Source of the DNA: Actinocorallia sp. API 0066
GTDB taxonomy: Bacteria > Actinomycetota > Actinomycetes > Streptosporangiales > Streptosporangiaceae
Reading direction: 5' to 3'
DNA: 64,000 nt
Assembly (NCBI RefSeq): GCF_020991275.1
Contig: NZ_JAJLQY010000001.1
Location: 496,001-560,000, forward strand
Below are positions 59,415-64,000 of this stretch, piece by piece. Made by a program: the position numbers and the translations under genes. Under the pieces are notes generated by a model, which ran no database searches, had not been told where the DNA came from, and was given only the letters and a program-made list of their open reading frames with translations. Every line of letters starts with the position of its first letter. The first letter of the stretch is position 1.

Positions 59415-59675
59415 ATGAGCGCGACCGGTCAGCTGACCATGTACACCACCCAGTGGTGCGGTTTCTGCAAGCGGCTGAAGGCCCAGCTGGCCCGTGACGG
59501 CATCCCCATGCTGGAGATCGACATCGAGCGCGACCCGAAGGCCGCGGAGTTCGTCGCCAGCGTCAACGGCGGCAACATGACCGTGCCGACCGTGGTCGCG
59601 GTCACGCCCGACGGTGAGGAGCACGTCCTCACCAACCCGAGCGCGAAGACCCTGAAGGGCCTCATCGGGGCCTAG
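59415..59675 (+). CDS. mrx1: Mycoredoxin-1 (glutaredoxin-like)
   Basis: 86 aa, ATG with GGAAGGA upstream. Thioredoxin fold with active site TTQWCGFCKRLK (CxxC at about 15-18), TVPTVV (cis-Pro loop) and the C-terminal NPSAKTLKGLI, the pattern of mycobacterial Rv3198A. It reduces mycothiol-protein mixed disulfides in actinobacteria. Adjacent and convergent to nudC, as in mycobacteria. The 240-nt gap upstream has no gene; it contains a TTGACT hexamer near 59224. Confidence 0.9.
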   Translation: MSATGQLTMYTTQWCGFCKRLKAQLARDGIPMLEIDIERDPKAAEFVASVNGGNMTVPTVVAVTPDGEEHVLTNPSAKTLKGLIGA

Positions 59676-59682
59676 GGCCGCC

Positions 59683-59722
59683 GCCTGTGACGGGACGCGC
59701 CGGGGCCCGTCCCGTCACAGGC
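59683..59722. terminator. Perfect 14-bp bidirectional hairpin between mrx1 and nudC
   Basis: GCCTGTGACGGGAC (59683-59696) and GTCCCGTCACAGGC (59709-59722) with a 12-nt loop, including the nudC stop. Confidence 0.9.
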
Positions 59723-60617
59723 CCCAGCCGCCGGGCAGGTCCGCGCCGTACCAGTACTCGATGAGCTGGCGGGCGATCGAGACACGGCCGGGCAGCAGCA
59801 CGTCCCCGTTGAGCGCGGCCGCCTTGAGCTCGTCGCGCGTGTACCAGCGGGCCTCGACGAGCTCGGTCTGGTCGGTGATGAGCCGCTGGCCCGCCTCGGC
59901 CCGGCAGGTGAACCCGAGCATGAGGCTCTGCGGCAGCGGCCACGGCTGGCTCCCGCAGTACTGGACGTCGTGCACCGCGAGGCCGACCTCCTCCTTGACC
60001 TCCCTGACGACGGCCTGCTCGATCGACTCCCCCGGCTCGATGAACCCGGCGAGCACCGACTGGCGCCGCTCCGGCCACGTCGTTCCGCGCGCGAGCAGCA
60101 CCCTGTCCTCGGTGTCGGCCACCAGCATGATCACGGCGGGGTCGAGCCTCGGGTACTGCTCGGTGCCGTCGTGCAGGCACACCCGCACGTGGCCCGCCGC
60201 GATCGCCTTCGTCGCGCCGCCGCAGCGCGGGCAGAACCCGTGCGCGCCGTGCCAGGCGGCCATCGCGACGGCCTGGGTGAGCAGCGTCGAGTGCAGGTCG
60301 TCGAGCAGCGCCCCGATCCGGCGCAGGCCCGCGGGCTCGGCGTCGTGCAGGTCGTCGGGGATCGGCGCGCGCACCGCGAAGTAGGCGATCTTGTCCTCGT
60401 CCACGCCGAGCAGGATGCGCTGCCCCTTGGGCGCCCTCCGCGACGGCGTGAAGACCAGCTCCGGGCGGTCGGTGAGGCGGACCGGGACCCTGCCCTGCTC
60501 GTCCACCACCAGCACTCTGGAGCCCGCCCAGGCCGCCGCCACCCAGTCCTCGTCGCGGCGCCGCTCGGCCATCCGGTCGATCGTCCCCCGGGCCAGTGCC
60601 AGCCACCCCAGCGTCAT
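59715..60617 (-). CDS. nudC: NAD+ diphosphatase/RNA deNADding enzyme NudC
   Basis: 300 aa, ATG 60617. N-terminal domain, then a zinc-ribbon-like FCPRCGGATKA...RVCLH (about 128-150; the fourth ligand position may be His), and the Nudix box G-FIEPGE-x7-REVKEEVGL (about 195-217). The diagnostic SQPWPLPQS (about 228-236) identifies NAD(H) pyrophosphatases of the NudC group, which also remove NAD caps from RNA. Confidence 0.94.
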   Translation of the reverse strand: MTLGWLALARGTIDRMAERRRDEDWVAAAWAGSRVLVVDEQGRVPVRLTDRPELVFTPSRRAPKGQRILLGVDEDKIAYFAVRAPIPDDLHDAEPAGLRRIGALLDDLHSTLLTQAVAMAAWHGAHGFCPRCGGATKAIAAGHVRVCLHDGTEQYPRLDPAVIMLVADTEDRVLLARGTTWPERRQSVLAGFIEPGESIEQAVVREVKEEVGLAVHDVQYCGSQPWPLPQSLMLGFTCRAEAGQRLITDQTELVEARWYTRDELKAAALNGDVLLPGRVSIARQLIEYWYGADLPGGWGL

Positions 60618-60667
60618 GTCCCCAACTCCTTAAAGCCGTCACCAACCTAGCGGGAACCCCGGGTGTC

Positions 60668-60673
60668 TACGCT
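60668..60673 (+). promoter_or_regulatory. Leaderless-type -10 element before the DUF4031 gene
   Basis: TACGCT (60668-60673) lies 6 nt before GTG 60680; no ribosome binding site is present. Confidence 0.45.
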
Positions 60674-60679
60674 GGCCGT

Positions 60680-60958
60680 GTGGCGCTTTACATCGACCCC
60701 CCGATCTGGCAGGCCAAGGGCCTGCTCTGGTCGCACCTCATCAGCGACGTCTCCTTCACCGAGCTGCACACGTTCGCCGCCCGGCTGGGGGCGCCGCCAC
60801 GGGCGTTCGAGCGCGACCACTACGACGTCCCGGAGGAGGCGTACGAGGCCGCCGTCGTGCTGGGCGCGCGGGAGGTCAGCTGCCAGGAGCTGCTGGGGCA
60901 CCTCCGCCGCTCGGGGCTGCGGCGGCCGAAGTTCGCAGCGCGGCCAGCTCCGCGGTGA
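60680..60958 (+). CDS. DUF4031 protein
   Basis: 92 aa, GTG start. VALYIDPPIWQAKGLLWSHL and SDVSFTELHTFAARLG plus the RDHYDVPEEAYEAAV motif define DUF4031, a short actinobacterial protein of unknown function. Its last 83 nt overlap the convergent HD-domain gene tail to tail (60876-60958); such pairing of these two families is familiar from Streptomyces. Confidence 0.88.
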   Translation: MALYIDPPIWQAKGLLWSHLISDVSFTELHTFAARLGAPPRAFERDHYDVPEEAYEAAVVLGAREVSCQELLGHLRRSGLRRPKFAARPAPR

Positions 60959-61529
60959 GGTTGGCGCGCGCCTTGGCGTCGAACCGTGCGCGCGCGGAGG
61001 CCGTGTGGAACAGCGCGGGTAGGCCGAGAAGCTGCTCCAGGACGTCCGCACGGCCGATGACGAAGTACTCGTCCGGGACGAAGGAGTACTCGGCCCTGAC
61101 GGCGGTGGTGTACGCCGTGTAGGTGGGGCCGTCCGCCGCGAGGATGGCGAGGTCGGCGTCGCACAGGACCCTTCCGTCGGCGTCCTGCGGGTCGTGCGTC
61201 TTGGTCATCCTGACGAGCGCGGCGACGTGCGCGGCGCGGGCGGCGGCCAGCGTGGTGTCGGCCAGCATCCGCTCGGCGAGCCGGGCGCTGCGCTCCTCGT
61301 TGTCGTCGCGCCGCGGGTCGTAGACGGCGTCGTGGAACCAGGCGGCGAGCCTTACGGCGTCGGGGTCGGCGGCCTCGTCCGCGAGTTCGTCCACAAGATC
61401 GAGGACGGCCACCAGGTGGGCCGTCGTGTGGTAGTGGCGGTGGGGTTCGGCGTAGCGCTCCAGCAGGTCCGCGCCGAGTCGGCGGGTGTCGGGGCCGGTG
61501 AGGGCTGCCCAGCGCTCCAGGAGGTCCAT
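60876..61529 (-). CDS. HD-domain metal-dependent phosphohydrolase-like protein
   Basis: 217 aa from ATG 61529. HD signature: AEPHRHYHTTAHLVAVLDLV (His ligand), AAWFHDAVYDPRRDDNEERSA begins with the HD pair (about 65-66), and VLCDADLAILA supplies the distal Asp (about 125). The C-terminal LRTSAAAAPSGGG tail is encoded within the overlap with DUF4031. Probably hydrolyses a nucleotide or phosphoester; substrate unknown. Confidence 0.87.
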   Translation of the reverse strand: MDLLERWAALTGPDTRRLGADLLERYAEPHRHYHTTAHLVAVLDLVDELADEAADPDAVRLAAWFHDAVYDPRRDDNEERSARLAERMLADTTLAAARAAHVAALVRMTKTHDPQDADGRVLCDADLAILAADGPTYTAYTTAVRAEYSFVPDEYFVIGRADVLEQLLGLPALFHTASARARFDAKARANLTAELAALRTSAAAAPSGGGAPAAPGS

Positions 61530-61565
61530 CCCGTCAATATCCCACGACGGGCAAGATCGCTTCGT

Positions 61566-61589
61566 TAGTATTAGGCAAGGCTTACCTAA
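61566..61589 (+). promoter_or_regulatory. Iron box (DmdR/IdeR site) and -10 element of the siderophore operon
   Basis: TTAGGCAAGGCTTACCTAA (61571-61589) matches the actinobacterial iron-regulator consensus TTAGGTTAGGCTAACCTAA at 15 of 19 positions. TAGTAT (61566-61571) directly upstream could be the -10 box, placing the operator over the transcription start. Confidence 0.85.
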
Positions 61590-61625
61590 CGAGCTGAGAC
61601 CACTTCGGGGAACGCGGGGGCACGG

Positions 61626-62708
61626 GTGCGGCTGTTCGTGGTGTCGGGCAAGGCCACCGACTCGGTTCTCTCGGGCTTCCTTCCCGCCGCGGAACGGCTC
61701 GGCCTCGACGTCACCGTCCTGACCGACCGGCCTGAACAGTACCCGGAGCACCGCACCCTGCGCTGCGACGTGTCGGACTTCAGGGAGATCGTGCAGGCGG
61801 GCCGCCCGGACGCGTACTTCTCCAACGGCGACTTCCTCCAGACGCCCACGGCCCTCGCCGCCGAGTTCTACGGGCTGCCAGGCAAGGACTGGAAGGCGAC
61901 GCTGCGCTGTAAGAACAAGAGCCTGATGCGCCGCCATCTCGGTGACGTGTGGGCGTCGCCCTTCCCCGTCCCGGACGACGCGCCCTATCCGCTCGTCGTG
62001 AAGCCGCGCGAAGGGGTGGCGAGCGAGGACGTCGTCCTGGTGCGCTCCCCCTCGGAGCTGGCGGCGCTGCCGGACACCGGGCGGCCGATGGTGGCGGAGG
62101 AGTACCTGCGCGGCCCCCTGCACACGCTGGAGACGCTCAACGGCGAGATCCTGGGCTCGTTCACCACCACGCTCTCGCCCGAGCCGCACTTCATCGAGGA
62201 GCGCCTGGACTGGGCGCCCCCGCCACCCGAGACGCCACAGGTGCTCGCCGCGCTGGAGCGGCTCGGCGTCGGGTTCGGCGCCTGCCACACCGAGTTCGTG
62301 GCGCACGAGGGCAGGGCGCGGATCATCGAGGTGAACTACCGGATCATCGGCGACCATTGCGACTTCCTTCTCGCCGAACTCCTCGGCCGCGACCTCTTCG
62401 CCGACGTCCTCCTGACCCATCTCGGCCAGCCCCCGGTGTTCGTCCCTTCCCCGCGCGGGGCGGCGACCGTGGAGTACCTGGTCGCGGACCGGTCCGGGAC
62501 GCTGACGGCCGCGCCGACCCCGGGGACTTTTGTGGACAACGGTGTGTCGGTTACTTACCGCCCGCAGCGGAATATTGGTGATGTGATCGTCCAGACCCAT
62601 ACAAACCGGGACTATCTCGGGACGGTTCAGGTGGTCGGCCCCGACCGGCCGTCCGTGGCCGCCGCCCTCGCGCGCTTCCGCCGCCGCCGGGCGTGGGCCG
62701 TTGACTGA
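61626..62708 (+). CDS. ATP-grasp siderophore biosynthesis enzyme
   Basis: 360 aa, GTG start 36 nt after the iron box. ATP-grasp layout: N-terminal Rossmann-like part (LFVVSGKATDSVLSGFL), KNKSLMRRHLGDV, nucleotide-binding YPLVVKPREGVASEDVVLV, MVAEEYLRGPLHTLETL and the metal site RARIIEVNYRIIGDHCDF. Such enzymes form amide bonds with acyl-phosphate intermediates. With the overlapping IucA/IucC gene it should act in a non-ribosomal-peptide-synthetase-independent (NIS) siderophore pathway; the amine and acid partners are unknown. Confidence 0.88.
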   Translation: MRLFVVSGKATDSVLSGFLPAAERLGLDVTVLTDRPEQYPEHRTLRCDVSDFREIVQAGRPDAYFSNGDFLQTPTALAAEFYGLPGKDWKATLRCKNKSLMRRHLGDVWASPFPVPDDAPYPLVVKPREGVASEDVVLVRSPSELAALPDTGRPMVAEEYLRGPLHTLETLNGEILGSFTTTLSPEPHFIEERLDWAPPPPETPQVLAALERLGVGFGACHTEFVAHEGRARIIEVNYRIIGDHCDFLLAELLGRDLFADVLLTHLGQPPVFVPSPRGAATVEYLVADRSGTLTAAPTPGTFVDNGVSVTYRPQRNIGDVIVQTHTNRDYLGTVQVVGPDRPSVAAALARFRRRRAWAVD

Positions 62709-64000
62709 GGAGGAGTTCGCGGCCCGGGTGCTGTCCGCGCTCGACCGCGAGGGGTACGTCCGCGCGCCCGCGCACGCCGCGCTGCGGCCCGACGGCTTCC
62801 TCGCCGACCACCGCGTCGGCGGGGGCGTCACCCTCGCCGAGGTGGCCGACCTCGTGCGGCGCGGGGCCGCCTCGGACGACGACGTCGAAGGGTTCCTCGC
62901 CGAGTGCGGTGAGGCGTACGCGGCGGAGACAGCCGACCTGCCTCCGGTGCGTCCGGGGCCGACCAGGTACGACGCGCTCGCGGCACGGCTGGGGCATCCC
63001 GTCCACCCGCTCGGCAGGGCGAAGGCCGGGCTGACGGAAGCGGAGGTACGGGCTTACGCGCCGGAGTACCAGCCGTCGTTCCCGCTCGCCTGGACGGGGG
63101 TCGCCTCGCCCGTCCAGGCCGGGGAGTTGCCTTCGTGGTGGCCGGATGCGGCGTCCCTGGGGCTGCCTGCGGGCGTTGTGCCCTTTCCCGTCCACCCTTT
63201 GACGGCCGACCGTGGGCTCGTCCCCGTCGTCCCGGAACGGCGTCTCGCTGTGACGCCGACCCTTTCCATGCGGACCCTCGCCGTCACGGAAGCCGAGCAC
63301 GTCAAGGTGCCGCTGCCGACCGCGACGCTCGGACGCAGGAACGTCAGGTCGATCAAACCGGGGACCCTCGTGGACGGGGCACGGGTGCAGGCCCTCCTGT
63401 CCGGGATCGCGCAGGCCGAGGGGCTGCCCGTACTGCTCGCCGACGAACAGACCTACGGGCACGCCCACGACCCGGACCTCGCCTTCCTCGTCAGGCGGCT
63501 GCCCGTCTCCGACGCCGTCCCGGTGGCCGCCCTCCTGGCCCGGACACCCGAGGGGCCCTACGTCATCGAAGAGGTCTCCTCCGGGGACGTCGCAGGCTTC
63601 TTCGACGCCTATCTACGGACGCTGTTCGGATGGAACGTCACGCTCTTCGAACGGCACGGGATCGCCCTGGAGGCGCACCAGCAGAACGTCGCGGTGACAC
63701 CGCGCGCGGAACTCCTGCTCAAGGACAACGACGGGGCGATGCTCGCCTCCGGCGACTTCGAGGACCCCCGGATGGTCGGCGGACCCGAGGCGCGCGCCCG
63801 CGTCTTCGTCACGATCACCCTGCACCTGTGCGCCGGGGCGCTCGCCTTCGGGCTCGCCGAACGCGGCCTGCTTCCGCTGCCCACAGCGCTCGGCCTGGTA
63901 CGGGACCGGCTGGACGAGGCAGTCACCGACCCGTTCCTACGCGCCCGCACCCTCGACGCCCCCCGGCTGCCGACCAAGGCCATGCTCACCGCCGGAACCC
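62701..64000 (+). CDS. IucA/IucC-family NIS siderophore synthetase (N-terminal part, runs off the window)
   Basis: 433 codons visible from a TTG at 62701, overlapping the ATP-grasp stop by 8 nt; the 3' end is beyond 64000. Family motifs: GHPVHPLGRAKAGL (ATP and substrate entry), TLSMRTLAV (S.RT), VKVPLPTATLGRRNVRSI, YVIEEVSSGD, IALEAHQQNVAVT and LLLKDNDGAML. NIS synthetases adenylate a carboxylate such as citrate or succinate and couple it to an amine or hydroxylamine. Iron-box control is shared with the preceding gene. Confidence 0.92.
   Translation, partial: MTEEEFAARVLSALDREGYVRAPAHAALRPDGFLADHRVGGGVTLAEVADLVRRGAASDDDVEGFLAECGEAYAAETADLPPVRPGPTRYDALAARLGHPVHPLGRAKAGLTEAEVRAYAPEYQPSFPLAWTGVASPVQAGELPSWWPDAASLGLPAGVVPFPVHPLTADRGLVPVVPERRLAVTPTLSMRTLAVTEAEHVKVPLPTATLGRRNVRSIKPGTLVDGARVQALLSGIAQAEGLPVLLADEQTYGHAHDPDLAFLVRRLPVSDAVPVAALLARTPEGPYVIEEVSSGDVAGFFDAYLRTLFGWNVTLFERHGIALEAHQQNVAVTPRAELLLKDNDGAMLASGDFEDPRMVGGPEARARVFVTITLHLCAGALAFGLAERGLLPLPTALGLVRDRLDEAVTDPFLRARTLDAPRLPTKAMLTAGT

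Overview
The window reads as chromosomal DNA of a high-GC actinomycete. Coding bias towards G or C in third positions is strong, GTG and TTG starts and 1-8 nt start/stop overlaps are frequent, and several genes lack a Shine-Dalgarno (SD) sequence but carry a TANNNT box 6-7 nt before the start codon, as in leaderless transcripts. Gene order matches blocks known from mycobacteria and Streptomyces: O-methyltransferase / sigE-rseA-htrA-tatB / mrp, and ATL, moeZ, adnA, mycoredoxin, nudC. A Streptosporangiales or Thermomonosporaceae-like host is my inference. No tRNA, rRNA, CRISPR array or transposase was seen.

Layout. 1-0.9 kb: end of a 2-oxoglutarate dioxygenase gene overlapping a cytoplasmic M23 peptidase gene. 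0.95-1.56 kb: no convincing gene, possible broken gene on the minus strand. 1.6-4.1 kb: GH15 glucoamylase/trehalase and a membrane protein. 4.2-7.9 kb: sugar-phosphate operon (DeoR regulator, SIS protein, PfkB kinase, class II aldolase). 8.1-12.4 kb: two tandem nuclease-helicases with Schlafen-group-3 (DUF2075) helicase domains, then a MazG-like pyrophosphohydrolase; this is the best candidate for an unusual system. 12.5-17.6 kb: methyltransferase, LOG protein, DivIVA-like protein, Tag glycosylase, DUF3117, PepA. 17.6-23.5 kb: the envelope-stress locus sigE-rseA-htrA-tatB flanked by an O-methyltransferase and Mrp.

23.6-34.5 kb: MarR regulator, DUF1003 and MgtE_N/CBS proteins, CitE-like lyase, CPBP protease with Pro-rich repeats, PH-like protein, Nudix, DUF6758, a metallo-beta-lactamase-fold protein that has lost its metal ligands, RecB-like nuclease, MpaB-like oxygenase. 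34.6-41.3 kb: hydrolases, DEAD-box helicase, TetR regulators and a membrane Ser/Thr kinase. 41.5-45.7 kb: a small acidic protein, a flavoprotein, and a split NHEJ locus (polymerase, ligase, Ku). 45.7-51.3 kb: TetR/MMPL pair, serine hydrolase, alkyltransferase-like protein, membrane protein/winged-helix pair. 51.5-60.6 kb: MoeZ, ROK kinase, Ser/Thr kinase with TPRs, an AdnA-like helicase-nuclease without its usual AdnB neighbour, mycoredoxin, NudC. 60.7-64 kb: DUF4031, HD protein, and an iron-box-controlled NIS siderophore operon (ATP-grasp, IucA/IucC) running off the end.

Functional links: PfkB kinase and aldolase should split a ketose phosphate delivered by the SIS enzyme; SigE is held by RseA, and HtrA and TatB serve the envelope; Ku, ligase and polymerase form end joining; the last two genes should build an iron-chelating metabolite when iron is scarce. 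Many convergent pairs are separated by strong GC-rich hairpins that look like bidirectional terminators.
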